DNA of 64,000 nucleotides, from assembly GCF_009856605.1 (NCBI RefSeq), contig NZ_CP047242.1, positions 804,001-868,000 of the forward strand. The letters run 5' to 3'. The notes beneath the pieces were generated by a model. That model did not search any database, was not told the origin of the DNA, and worked only from the letters and a program-made list of their open reading frames with translations. Position numbers and translations under genes: made by a program. The stretch is from Trichormus variabilis 0441. Lineage in GTDB: Bacteria > Cyanobacteriota > Cyanobacteriia > Cyanobacteriales > Nostocaceae. Positions 28,469 through 37,546 of this stretch are shown one piece after another (within the stretch, counting starts at the first letter, position 1; each line of letters opens with the position of its first letter).

Positions 28469-28803
28469 GTTCTTCTTCCTAGACTCAAATTATTGTTATG
28501 GCTATCCTCAATGAGTTTTGAGAAATTAATTCTTGGCTAACGCTGTCCTTCTTAATTCTGACTAAGGAAGAGTTAAAGGGGAATAATCTCTAATTCTCAA
28601 TAATGATTTAAGGCAATATACAACCTGATCTCAAACCTAATCCCCAACTTATTCCCTTATAGGTCTTGTGCCAACCCAGGAAAGTAAGTTATGAAAACAG
28701 ATTTAAAAAATAAGTTGTACATCACCTAATTTAGGATTGCTATATGTCTAGGATTCCCATTAATTTCAGTTACTAACAAAATTACAGCAGATTAAAAACT
28801 CTA

Positions 28804-30147
28804 CTAGCCGAGAATATGACTTGGATCATACCGTTGTTTCATAGTCTCCCAAGTCTCATAACTGGTACCATAATGCTGTTGCCAATCAAAATCTGATTTA
28901 CCAAGCCAACCGGAGAGATAGCGTTTTCCTCCTGCACTGAGAAGTATTTGACTAACTTTTGCTAACACGTCAAAAGTTTTGGTATCTCCAACTGGAACAG
29001 CCATAGGGAGAATTGCAAAACAAAGAATATTCTTGGCTGGTGGCATCATAAATAAGCTAGGTAGGTTATCAGATGCAACCATGATGGCTCTGTGTCCATC
29101 GCCCAAGCTTAGCGGTAACATATCCAGAATTTCTGGCAAGATTTCGGTCAAGGCTTCAGCACTAATGAAACATTCTATCCAAGGGTGAGCTTGATTCCAT
29201 CCACCACTTGCCCGCATAACTTCAAAGCGGGGTTGGTAGCGAAAAACATGACTCACAGTTTCTTCATCTTCTGTATGGAAAAGCTGCCAGTAATTTAAGT
29301 TTTGTAATACATCACTTACAGATGGTGCTGCCTCATCATACTCAATGCCAACTTGTAGTCCATAAAGCCAATGGGCAAAGAAACTTTTACCATTAGTAGT
29401 TTGACGAATACCTTTAGCCGAAGTCCAACAGAATCCTTCTAAATGCTCTATTTGGTGATTTCTACTTAACAATACATGGTCATCCATCCAGGCTTTCAGA
29501 GAATCATAAAGTAGATGAAAAGTACGAATGTATTTTTTAGTTTTCCGTAGTGCTAATGTGGCGCTGGCAATAATGCCGCATCCTCCTAAACCACCTAAAA
29601 CTGCATGGTAGAGTTCTGGTGCTTGTGTGCGGCTGCATTGGATATGTTCACCATTCCCGGTGATGATATGCAAATCAATCACATTGGCAACGACGGGGCC
29701 ATAAGTTTTGGAAGTGCTACCAATACCGCCTGTGGAAAGTAGCCCTCCTACTGTTTGTTCCAAGTTGAGGGGGAGAACACAGGGAAGCATTCCGAATTTC
29801 ATAGTTGTGGTAACTATATCTTGCCATGTTGCCCCAGCTTCAGTAGCGATCGCCTGCGTCACGGTATCTACTTTAGATATATGGTTTAGTCGCGTCAGGT
29901 CAAGGGTGAAAGCATCTTGAGCCACGGACTGTCCGCTTTGCGTGTAACCTTTACCACGAGCTTTGAGTCGTGAATTCTGTTGTTTGGCAAATTCTATTGC
30001 TGAACTGATTTCCTCAATATTGTGAGGTTGGATAATGCCAAGAGTATTACCTTTAATCAGATTGCCAAAGTCAGTAATAACGCTCGACACAAGACTCTGA
30101 TCTTGGATTACATTCACCCCTTGAGCATCGATTTTTTGTTCACTCAT
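28804..30147 (-). CDS. FAD-linked oxidase, cytokinin-dehydrogenase-like
   Basis: 447 aa. FAD-binding PCMH domain with GIIQPHNIEEISSAIEFAKQ, KARGKGYTQSGQS, TVGGLLSTGGIGSTSKTYGP and VIDLHIITGNGEHIQCSRTQ, followed by AVLGGLGGCGIIASATLALR and a C-terminal YDPSHILG. This order and wording match plant-type cytokinin dehydrogenases better than other FAD oxidases. In those enzymes the first motif is GHS, whose His holds FAD covalently; here it reads GYT, so FAD is probably non-covalent. The likely reaction is side-chain removal from isoprenoid cytokinins, but another amine or alcohol substrate is possible. ATG start at 30147. A repeat element lies immediately upstream. Confidence 0.8.
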   Translation of the reverse strand: MSEQKIDAQGVNVIQDQSLVSSVITDFGNLIKGNTLGIIQPHNIEEISSAIEFAKQQNSRLKARGKGYTQSGQSVAQDAFTLDLTRLNHISKVDTVTQAIATEAGATWQDIVTTTMKFGMLPCVLPLNLEQTVGGLLSTGGIGSTSKTYGPVVANVIDLHIITGNGEHIQCSRTQAPELYHAVLGGLGGCGIIASATLALRKTKKYIRTFHLLYDSLKAWMDDHVLLSRNHQIEHLEGFCWTSAKGIRQTTNGKSFFAHWLYGLQVGIEYDEAAPSVSDVLQNLNYWQLFHTEDEETVSHVFRYQPRFEVMRASGGWNQAHPWIECFISAEALTEILPEILDMLPLSLGDGHRAIMVASDNLPSLFMMPPAKNILCFAILPMAVPVGDTKTFDVLAKVSQILLSAGGKRYLSGWLGKSDFDWQQHYGTSYETWETMKQRYDPSHILG

Positions 30148-30151
30148 GGTA

Positions 30152-30291
30152 ATACCAATTCAAAATACCCTACAAAAAGCTAAAGCTACAAAATACCTTT
30201 CTGGTTATCCGCAGGATTACAAAATTAAGAATCAAGACAGAACAAGCGCTTGGGTCTGTATATCTGTCGCATTCTTGTTTTAAATTGGTAT
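30152..30291. repeat. MITE-like element with ataccaatt termini
   Basis: Terminal inverted repeats ataccaattcaaaa (30152-30165) and ttttaaattggtat (30278-30291) match at 13 of 14 positions and enclose 112 bp of non-coding DNA. Similar ends (gaattggtata) occur near 14996, 17645 and 40793. It sits directly upstream of the flavoprotein gene and may carry or block its promoter. Confidence 0.6.
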
Positions 30292-30442
30292 AAGCTAATG
30301 CGCGTCCAAATTGCATAACTACTAATAAGGGCTGTTAACATCTATATGTGCAAGCGCAGGCTAATCTAACAAGAATCAAATCGGATTTTTCTAGATGTAT
30401 TAGAGAACACCAAAAAATAAATTATCCGGAATTGACGATTTG

Positions 30443-30481
30443 GTAGGGTGCGTCAGTACGATATATACTGACGCACCCTAC
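30443..30481. repeat. Perfect 16-bp palindrome (gtagggtgcgtcagta)
   Basis: gtagggtgcgtcagta, a 7-nt loop, then its exact complement. It lies 28 bp beyond the stop of the methyltransferase gene (minus strand), where it would form a strong mRNA hairpin. No T-run follows, so it is more a REP-like element than a standard terminator. Confidence 0.8.
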
Positions 30482-30509
30482 ATTTTGGATATTTTTATCT
30501 GGAAGTTCC

Positions 30510-31244
30510 TTAGCGGTGTTTAATTACTGCCCAAAATGCTGGTGGTGTTGCGTAGTTGCCATCAGGTAGTTTATGAATACTTTGGAATAAGCCTTCACCC
30601 TGACTGAGAATTTCAAAATCAGGAAAATATAATTCAATATCTTCTGCTGTGAAAATCCCTGGTCTAATGCCGTGTTCCATGACTAACAATAGTTCGTATG
30701 GTAATTGTCCATACTTTTCCAAGAGTGAGTTAAAGAAGTCAATACAGCCAGTACCTAATTCAATTAAATACATTGCTCCTTGTTTACCAAGAAGTATGCG
30801 TAAAGATTGACCAAGCAACTCCCTTTTTTCTACGGGAATGTGGTGAAAACCTGTTCTCATATAAATATTGGCATCACCGATTTCCGAATGTATTTGTGCA
30901 GCTTGTTCGGGTACTAAACCATCAAGAAGGCGATATGAAATATTTGCAGCAGTGTTTTCCTTAGCTGCTATTTCCAGCGCAGACTTAGAAACATCCAATC
31001 CGATCACTCTAGGGAAAAATTGCGAGAGAAACTTAGTTTGTGTACCATTACCACAAGCAAAGTCAATGAGTGGGAGTTCGGGATTAAATAATAATTCAAA
31101 CCGTGGTAAATCAACGACTACAGCTCTTTCTACATTGGCATCCCACAAAACCGGAGTTGAATTAACTAAAGTTTTGTTCCAATATTGTTCCCAAGCATCA
31201 GCAACGTTAATGTCAGGTTTTTTGATAGCACTAAGCTTTTCCAT
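30510..31244 (-). CDS. Class I SAM-dependent methyltransferase
   Basis: 244 aa. Rossmann-fold methyltransferase with motif I LIDFACGNGTQTKFLSQFFP (about residue 60), acidic motif II VIGLDVSKSALEIA and a motif IV-like IGDANIYMRTGFHHIP. A perfect AGGAGG lies 6 nt before the ATG, so it should be well expressed. It starts 37 bp after the heme-oxygenase-fold gene on the same strand, suggesting one transcript and one pathway. The acceptor is unknown. Confidence 0.86.
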   Translation of the reverse strand: MEKLSAIKKPDINVADAWEQYWNKTLVNSTPVLWDANVERAVVVDLPRFELLFNPELPLIDFACGNGTQTKFLSQFFPRVIGLDVSKSALEIAAKENTAANISYRLLDGLVPEQAAQIHSEIGDANIYMRTGFHHIPVEKRELLGQSLRILLGKQGAMYLIELGTGCIDFFNSLLEKYGQLPYELLLVMEHGIRPGIFTAEDIELYFPDFEILSQGEGLFQSIHKLPDGNYATPPAFWAVIKHR

Positions 31245-31281
31245 AAGGCCTCCTAGTTTTTTAATTTACTGTTGTTACGCT

Positions 31282-31971
31282 CTACGAAACAGCGACCATC
31301 AATGCTGCGGAGGGAGATAACGCAATGGCTAGGCCATCAAACATCAGATCAAAAGCTTCATATATACGATCAATCATCTTGAGATGATGTATTTTTTGCT
31401 CATGATTTAACTGTATATTTCCAATTAAATCCTGCATTCCTGTCTCGAAAATCTCATGTTCTTTTTCAACGCCAAGATGATGACTGGAAAAGTATTTAAG
31501 AGATGTGTCACAGTTATTTTCTTTAATAAAGTCTGCAACACATTCAAAAAAAACATGACCTGCCGATTCTAGTGCAAGTATTAAAGTTATTCTTTCATAG
31601 TCATTGTTAGCACGAAATACTTCTGACATGAGTAAAAACGTTGCATCACGCACAGGAGTATGGAATTGATTATAGAGAACCTGCAAATTTGGCTGTTCCG
31701 TATTTAACGCCTTTAGGTCATATAAAAACCATTTATCATGACCGATATCTTCCATGAGGTGTTTTCTAATAAATTGATAGTATTCCTCATCAGTAATGAA
31801 TGATAGATTAATTCTCAATAAGTCTTGAAATGACATTACCCAAAAGCCGACACTAGAAGCCATTCTGGCAAAATCTTCTAACTTAGAATCACCCAATTTT
31901 AAGTCCCGAAATAAACTGTGTTCGGCCAACAGTTTTTGTTTTGTTTCCAGATATTCTTGTATGGCTTTCAT
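31282..31971 (-). CDS. Heme-oxygenase-fold (HDO/CADD-like) putative diiron enzyme
   Basis: 229 aa, all-helical. The spacing of likely metal ligands fits heme-oxygenase-like diiron proteins: Glu74 and His78 (LMEDIGHDKW), Asp85, Glu135 and His139 (ALESAGHVFFE), and His165, Glu169 and His172 (SHHLGVEKEHE). Members of this superfamily (CADD, UndA, BesC, SznF) oxidise amino acids, fatty acids or hydroxylate nitrogen; TenA-type thiaminases share the fold but lack this ligand set. The product is not predictable. First gene of a two-gene unit with the methyltransferase. The C-terminus has a hydrophobic patch (LAIALSPSAALMVAV). No strong ribosome-binding site. Confidence 0.7.
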   Translation of the reverse strand: MKAIQEYLETKQKLLAEHSLFRDLKLGDSKLEDFARMASSVGFWVMSFQDLLRINLSFITDEEYYQFIRKHLMEDIGHDKWFLYDLKALNTEQPNLQVLYNQFHTPVRDATFLLMSEVFRANNDYERITLILALESAGHVFFECVADFIKENNCDTSLKYFSSHHLGVEKEHEIFETGMQDLIGNIQLNHEQKIHHLKMIDRIYEAFDLMFDGLAIALSPSAALMVAVS

Positions 31972-32202
31972 GGTGTTTTTATGATTACCTACTTGAATAC
32001 AAGATAGCTTTCTTCATAATTAGCAATCATGGGTGCTAACACCGAGCTTTAAAAGAAAAAATATCTGAATTTTTTGGACAAAAATGCACTATTAAACTAT
32101 CATGCACTCAGTAGTTACTTAAGTGATGATTACAGTATCTTCGTAAGATTTTTAACTCTGATTTAACGGTTTCTCAAAATCAATCTGTAATAGATGAGAT
32201 GC

Positions 32203-32982
32203 TTAATTGAATATATGCCTTAGTGGCAAACCATCCTGAAAGACCAACAGTTCTCCTGGTTGAATTGGTGTCCAAACTTCGTTATCTGTAAGCGGCGTAG
32301 TGGCAATAACAGCAACGCGATCGCTTGGTGTTGTCAATTCATTAAAATCTACAGTCATATCCTGATCAATCAGGTGTGCAGCCGCAAAAGGTGCTTGACG
32401 GACTATGTAACTTAGGTTGGTTGAGCAATGGGTAAAGAAATGTTCTCCGTCAGATAGTAGATAGTTGAAAACACCGATTGCCGCTAATGTTTTTGTAACC
32501 TGTTGCAATACAGGATACAGTTTTTCTAGGGAGGGTTTACCTTCGGGAAAACTTTGCCGCAGTGTTTCTAATATCAAGCAGAACGCTTTTTCACTATCAG
32601 TATGACCGACAGCTTGATAAAAACTTTGTATTGGTGGTTGAAAGTCAGGTAAATTACCGTTGTGAGCAAACACCCAATATCTTCCCCAGAGTTCTCGGCG
32701 GAAAGGATGGCAGTTTTCTAAGGCGACTTCACCTTGGGTTGCCTTGCGAATATGGGCGATGACATGGGTAGAGTGAATGGGATAGCATCGCACAAAATCG
32801 GCTATCGGAGAATCTATAGAGGGTTTAGCATCTAAAAATATTCGACATCCCTTTCCTTCAAAAAAAGCAATTCCCCAACCATCACTGTGATGATCTGTCT
32901 TTCCTCCCCGCGCGGAAAATCCTTCAAAGGAAAAACAGATATCTGTTGGCACATTGCAATTCATTCCCAGTAGTTGACACAT
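32203..32982 (-). CDS. Class II glutamine amidotransferase (YafJ/EgtC-like)
   Basis: 259 aa. After Met removal Cys2 becomes the N-terminal nucleophile (MCQLLGMNCN), as in Ntn-type amidotransferases. Further family marks are SDGWGIAFFEGKG, VIAHIRKATQGEV, the ENCHPF segment and FAHNGNLPDF. The protein is the amidotransferase domain alone, as in YafJ and EgtC, so it probably acts on a gamma-glutamyl substrate rather than feeding ammonia to a fused synthase. No ergothioneine or other partner gene is adjacent. Start at the ATG preceding Cys is certain. Confidence 0.9.
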   Translation of the reverse strand: MCQLLGMNCNVPTDICFSFEGFSARGGKTDHHSDGWGIAFFEGKGCRIFLDAKPSIDSPIADFVRCYPIHSTHVIAHIRKATQGEVALENCHPFRRELWGRYWVFAHNGNLPDFQPPIQSFYQAVGHTDSEKAFCLILETLRQSFPEGKPSLEKLYPVLQQVTKTLAAIGVFNYLLSDGEHFFTHCSTNLSYIVRQAPFAAAHLIDQDMTVDFNELTTPSDRVAVIATTPLTDNEVWTPIQPGELLVFQDGLPLRHIFN

Positions 32983-33087
32983 TAATATTGCAGCTTCTGA
33001 ATTTTTGACTCATGCCTGAGAATCAAGATACTTCAGAATGCTGCCACAGTTTTGGTGCGATCGCTGCAATCTGAAAATTTTTAGATG

Positions 33088-33185
33088 TATAGCTGGGGAT
33101 TGGGGACTGGGGACTGGGTGAAAAGTCTTTTTGTGTCTCGGTTGTATCATCTATTGATGTCCTAACACTACTGGCGACAGCTATA
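33088..33185. repeat. MITE-like dispersed element, copy 2
   Basis: 98 bp bounded by tatagctg and cagctata, nearly identical to 4650-4733 but with an extra tgatgtccta and a longer ggggact/ggggatt tract. It lies in the 367-bp gap between the amidotransferase and trpE genes, which contains nothing coding. Confidence 0.75.
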
Positions 33186-33275
33186 GCTGTTGACTGTTGG
33201 GAGGTAGCAAGGAAGAGGACAAGGGGCTGGGGAGGACCCCATAAATAAATTTAGGGGCTGGAAAAAATTTAGTAG

Positions 33276-33292
33276 GGTGGGCATTGCCCACC
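33276..33292. repeat. Small palindromic repeat upstream of the trpE 3' end
   Basis: A perfect 7-bp stem ggtgggc/gcccacc with a 3-nt loop, just beyond the trpE stop. Same unit as at 19971-19987. Confidence 0.65.
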
Positions 33293-33349
33293 AAAACCAT
33301 GAGCCGATCACCCTATGTATATTTAAGAACTCAAATACTAGGGCTGTAT

Positions 33350-34864
33350 CTAGCGTAAGCAGCGAATTGCCAAGAGAAGTCCCCTAGCTTTATTTAAAGT
33401 TTCCTCATATTCTTTTTCTGGGTCAGAATCAGCCACCAAACCTGCACCAGCTTGTACCGTTACAGTGTGATCTCTGACTACCATTGTCCGAATAGCGATC
33501 GCACTATTTAATTGCCCTTCAAAATCGTAATAGCCATACACCCCAGAATACACACCCCGCCGACTGGGTTCTAACTCATTAATGATTTCCATCGCCCTAA
33601 TTTTTGGTGCGCCGCTAACTGTGCCGGCGGGAAAACAGGCTTTTAATAAATCCCAGGCGTTTTTATTTGCGGCTAATTTCCCTACAACATTACTCACAAT
33701 GTGCATTACATGAGAGTAACGTTCCACCACCATTAATTCATCAACTTTTACAGTCCCACTGGCACAAACACGCCCTAAATCGTTGCGTCCTAAATCCACC
33801 AGCATGACGTGTTCGGCGATTTCTTTGGGGTCTTGGAGTAAATCTGCGGCTAATTCTGCATCTTCTTTGGTTGTCTTACCCCGTGGACGAGTCCCCGCAA
33901 TGGGGCGAACTGTGGCTACTGCTTCACCATCTCCATCCAGTTCCGCTTTTACCATCACTTCGGGGCTGGAACCGATGATTTGCCAGTCTTGGAAGTTAAA
34001 GTACGCCATGTAGGGCGAGGGATTGATCTGACGCAGGGAACGGTACAGAGAGAAGGGATCGCCGGTGTATTGGGTGGAAAGGCGTTGAGAAATGACTACT
34101 TGAAAGATATCACCCGCTTTGATGTACTCTTTGGCTTTTTGGACGCTGGCGCAAAATTCCGGTCGAGTGAAGTTGCTGGTATATTCTTGTGTTTCCCCCA
34201 CGTTTTGGCTGCCTGGGGGTGTCCATTCTAATATGGTTTTTTGTGGCGATACGGGCAAAGATAGTTTGCTCACCATTTGGGTGACGCGATCGCACGCTTG
34301 CTGATACGCTGCTTTTAAATCTACATTTGGATCACGTAAATCAGCATAGGCGATCGCCCATATTTTCCGCTTTACCTGGTCAAATATTAACAAATGGTCT
34401 ACCTGCATCCACAATCCATCAGGAATGTTGCGCTCATCTTGGGAATGCACTGGTACACGCGGTTCAATCCAACGAATTAATTCATAACCCCAAAAACCGA
34501 ACAAACCGCCAATTCCTGGTGGTAGTTGGGGTAACTTGACTGGTTTATATGGTGCTAGACAATCGGCTAAAGCTGTAAATGGATCACCTGTAAACACAAC
34601 CTGAGAAGCATCACGGTTTGTCTGAGTGGTCGTCTCACCCCTAGCTTCCAAAATCCATAAAGGATCACACCCCAGCAGACTATAACGCCCAATCTTTTCC
34701 CCACCTTCTACCGATTCCAGCAAAAAGCTATAAGGCTCTCCAGCGCAAACTTTGTACCAAGCGGAAACTGGTGTATCTAGGTCTGCCACCCATTCCTGAT
34801 ACACCGGCACAAAATTACCTTGCAAAGCTAGCTGAGAAAATTCGGAGAAATTGGGGAAAATCAT
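33350..34864 (-). CDS. trpE: Anthranilate synthase component I (TrpE)
   Basis: 504 aa from the ATG at 34864; a TTG two codons upstream is less likely. The enzyme turns chorismate plus glutamine-derived ammonia into anthranilate, the first step of tryptophan synthesis. It carries the feedback-site motif LLESVEGGEKIGRYSLLG near residue 50 and the chorismate-binding C-terminal domain with PSPYMAYFNF, IGSSPEVMVKAE, VRPIAGTRPRG, LVDLGRNDLGRV, AGTVSGAPKIRAMEII and QAGAGLVADSDPEKEY. No trpG is adjacent. In the window it stands with psaD on the same strand, 147 bp downstream of psaD, separated by tandem repeats. Confidence 0.96.
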   Translation of the reverse strand: MIFPNFSEFSQLALQGNFVPVYQEWVADLDTPVSAWYKVCAGEPYSFLLESVEGGEKIGRYSLLGCDPLWILEARGETTTQTNRDASQVVFTGDPFTALADCLAPYKPVKLPQLPPGIGGLFGFWGYELIRWIEPRVPVHSQDERNIPDGLWMQVDHLLIFDQVKRKIWAIAYADLRDPNVDLKAAYQQACDRVTQMVSKLSLPVSPQKTILEWTPPGSQNVGETQEYTSNFTRPEFCASVQKAKEYIKAGDIFQVVISQRLSTQYTGDPFSLYRSLRQINPSPYMAYFNFQDWQIIGSSPEVMVKAELDGDGEAVATVRPIAGTRPRGKTTKEDAELAADLLQDPKEIAEHVMLVDLGRNDLGRVCASGTVKVDELMVVERYSHVMHIVSNVVGKLAANKNAWDLLKACFPAGTVSGAPKIRAMEIINELEPSRRGVYSGVYGYYDFEGQLNSAIAIRTMVVRDHTVTVQAGAGLVADSDPEKEYEETLNKARGLLLAIRCLR

Positions 34865-34950
34865 CGGCAATTTGGAGATTGGGTAATGGGGATTGGGTAC
34901 TAGGGATTGGGGATTGGGTAATGGGTATCAGGTATTAGAGAAGTTTCTCT

Positions 34951-34978
34951 CCCCTGCCCCCTGCCCCCTGCCCCCTGC
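34951..34978. repeat. Heptameric short tandem repeat (cccctgc)4
   Basis: Four perfect cccctgc units, preceded (34874-34925) by degenerate ggggatt/gggtaat heptamers, all within the 147 bp between psaD and trpE. Confidence 0.85.
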
Positions 34979-35011
34979 TTTCCCTAGTCTCCAGTCCCTA
35001 TTCCCTAGTTT

Positions 35012-35431
35012 CTAAGCGTCGTAGGTAGCTTTACCAGAGAACTTCACTTGTGAAGGATTGGGATTTTCCCCAATGCTGCGGGCGTTGAAACGGACTTTCT
35101 CACGACCTGGGTTGACTTTTTCTGGGAATACACCATCAGCTGGGTGGATGAAAGTGGTTTCGCCGCTTGGTAAAATCCGGTAAATTTTGTAATTGGTGAT
35201 CTTGAATTTCCGGAGTTGACCGCCTAGCGCGATACCATATTCCTTCCGAGCGATATACAGGAGGTTTTCACCTTCGTGCATAGTAGCTGCACCACCTGTG
35301 GGCAGTTCAAAAACTTGCGCCTTGGGGCTAGTCCAGGTGATAGCATACTTTTCTTCTTCTACTGCTTTTGTGAGCAAGCCACCAGTGCTGCCAGCAAATA
35401 GGGGGGTTTTACCAGAAAGTGTTTCTGCCAT
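35012..35431 (-). CDS. psaD: Photosystem I subunit II (PsaD)
   Basis: 139 aa from the ATG at 35431 ([20 protein letters not shown]), the known N-terminus and length of PsaD. A longer frame through a TTG is rejected because GAGAG sits 10 nt before this ATG. PsaD is a stromal-side peripheral subunit that docks ferredoxin and helps stabilise PsaC. Conserved marks: [51 protein letters not shown] and [10 protein letters not shown]. Basic residues of the ferredoxin-docking region are present. Confidence 0.98.
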   Translation of the reverse strand: MAETLSGKTPLFAGSTGGLLTKAVEEEKYAITWTSPKAQVFELPTGGAATMHEGENLLYIARKEYGIALGGQLRKFKITNYKIYRILPSGETTFIHPADGVFPEKVNPGREKVRFNARSIGENPNPSQVKFSGKATYDA

Positions 35432-35533
35432 AAGGTATTCTCTCAACGTTTTTAGGGCATCGTAACACCGCCATCACCATCATATTGCGATCGCGTTATA
35501 GTCTGTAACAGTTTTTAGTCATTGGTCAAACAA

Positions 35534-37546
35534 CTAACGACTTTTAACTTTTGACCAGCTTTCTTCTTGACTATTTTGGGCGATGGGGATAGTGAAATGA
35601 AATTGGCTACCTTGGTCTTTACCTGTGGAAGCTGCCCAAATTGCGCCACCCCAACCGTTGACGATTTGGCGGCAAATTGCTAAACCTAGCCCTGTACCCC
35701 CTGCTGTGCGCCTTAATGCCCCTTCTTCTTGGTAGAAGCGGTCAAAAACTATTTCTAAGCGATTTGGCTCGATACCGCGTCCTGTATCGGCTACGGTGAC
35801 TTCTACCATTTGACTACCATTGTGAGTGGCACTAATCTTGATCTCCCCTTGTGTGGGTGTGAATTTACAAGCGTTGTCTACGAGTTTTGCCAACACTTCT
35901 ACTAGCCAATCACCGTCTGCTCTTACCAAGGGTAAGTTTCCGTCTATTTGGGTTTTAATCGCTGGTGGTTTCTCGACTCCAGGACGGATGCGGAGACGAC
36001 TAAGGGCTAAATCGATACACTCTTGCAGGGTTAAGGATTCTGGATGCCATTCCACTCGACCGCTTTCTAAGTTAGAGAGAGTCAAGAAATCCTGCACTAG
36101 TTTTCGCATCCGTTCTGAGTCCGACAACGCAGTATTCAGCATTACCTGTTGCAATTCCACGGGCATATCTGGTTCGGTAGCTAAACTTTCTAAGCACACC
36201 TGAATTGTGGATAAAGGTGTGCGGAGTTCATGCCCAGTAATAGCTATCAAGTTGCTGCGGGTACGGTCTAGGGCTTCTAGTTGTTGGTTGAGTTCTTCCA
36301 GGTTGGCGTAAGCTTCTGCTTGAATTAAGGCGGCTCCAATTTGGGTGGCGATCGCTTCTACTAAATCTAATTCTCCTGGCTGCCATTGGTGGGGCGGAAG
36401 GGCGCAATAATGCAGTTCTACAATGCCTAATAATCTCCCTTGAAATACGACTGGTTCGATTAACCAAGAACGAATCGCCAATTTTTTGGCAATTAAGGAC
36501 AATGTGGGGGAATTTGTAATCCGGAAGTCATTTAAGGTATCGGTGACACAAACACCTTCGCCATGATCTACCACCTCTTTAAACAGGGAATTGTTTTTTA
36601 ATTCCCAGGTTTGACCACTAATTGAGACTGTCCCAGGGGTTAAAAATTCATGTTCGATCACAGCTTGGGCATCACTGGCTTGGGCGCGATAAATTAGGCA
36701 ACGACTAGCTCCTAAATGTTGTCCTAATTCTTGGGCGGCGATTTGTAATACTTGGTGGGGATCAAGCGATCGCCGAATTGCTGTACTAATTGAGTTGACT
36801 AAACGTTCTTTTCGTGCTTGAGCCGCAATTGAACGGTAAGCTTTATGTAACTTGTACTGACTAGCTTGCAGGTAAGTCACTAAGCGCTGCACAAAAGGGT
36901 CAGTATCAATATCACAAGCATATTCAGTCAGAACACTAGTAGCGTTGGAGTAAATTTTCTTTTCGCCAATGCCAAATCGCTGGCAAGCCTTTGTCACTTT
37001 TTTTGCTAAGTCTGGTCGATAAACCAAAATCCTATCTAATAGCAGTTGGGCAGCTTTAATACTTACTCCCCTTTCAGATGTCCAAATACCTTCAAAGCGT
37101 CGCCCTGCATCCATATCTAGGCCAGGACTAAACTCAGGTATTTGCTGATTTTTGGCGATCGAACCCAGGCTTTCCCTACAGACCAAGCAAGTAGCATAAT
37201 TGTCAGCTACTACGACCAAATGCCACTCTTGACTCAAAGCATCATCAGGCTCAAATGCTACTTTTTCGTAGTATTCCGAGCTATTGGCAAAATCAGTTTC
37301 CGGTGCAGATAGAACGTATATTTGATTACTACGTTGTGCCAATCGCTGATAGCGATGAGCTTCTTGGCGATAGAATCTCTCTCTTTGAAAGCTAGCAATC
37401 ACTAAAGGCTGGTCTAAAGTCGCAGCCAACACCTGATCTTCCATCGCGTGGGAAAGGGCCGTCAATGAAGCTTTGAAATATAGCTGAGGCCGCAGGTAAG
37501 GTAGGGACTGTAGCAGATCACTCAGCACGGAAGTTGAAATGCTCAT
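35534..37546 (-). CDS. DICT-domain, GAF-domain histidine kinase
   Basis: 670 aa. The N-terminal ~240 residues match the cyanobacterial DICT sensory domain (ALTALSHAMEDQ-like start region, LVIASFQRERFYRQEAHRY, WHLVVVADNYATCLV). A GAF domain (about 255-405) follows, then HisKA with GHELRTPLSTIQVCLESLA (His near 435) and HATPase_c with LVDNACKFTP, ADTGRGIEPN and GGTGLGLAICRQIV. No transmembrane helix. It ends 102 bp before psaD on the same strand, so read-through into psaD is possible, though psaD certainly has its own promoter. The signal and response regulator are unknown. ATG start at 37546, weak ribosome-binding site. Confidence 0.9.
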   Translation of the reverse strand: MSISTSVLSDLLQSLPYLRPQLYFKASLTALSHAMEDQVLAATLDQPLVIASFQRERFYRQEAHRYQRLAQRSNQIYVLSAPETDFANSSEYYEKVAFEPDDALSQEWHLVVVADNYATCLVCRESLGSIAKNQQIPEFSPGLDMDAGRRFEGIWTSERGVSIKAAQLLLDRILVYRPDLAKKVTKACQRFGIGEKKIYSNATSVLTEYACDIDTDPFVQRLVTYLQASQYKLHKAYRSIAAQARKERLVNSISTAIRRSLDPHQVLQIAAQELGQHLGASRCLIYRAQASDAQAVIEHEFLTPGTVSISGQTWELKNNSLFKEVVDHGEGVCVTDTLNDFRITNSPTLSLIAKKLAIRSWLIEPVVFQGRLLGIVELHYCALPPHQWQPGELDLVEAIATQIGAALIQAEAYANLEELNQQLEALDRTRSNLIAITGHELRTPLSTIQVCLESLATEPDMPVELQQVMLNTALSDSERMRKLVQDFLTLSNLESGRVEWHPESLTLQECIDLALSRLRIRPGVEKPPAIKTQIDGNLPLVRADGDWLVEVLAKLVDNACKFTPTQGEIKISATHNGSQMVEVTVADTGRGIEPNRLEIVFDRFYQEEGALRRTAGGTGLGLAICRQIVNGWGGAIWAASTGKDQGSQFHFTIPIAQNSQEESWSKVKSR

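Noticed and set aside
35432..35446. TTG-initiated five-residue extension of PsaD
   Set aside because: The standard PsaD N-terminus begins at the ATG at 35431, which has GAGAG at the right distance.
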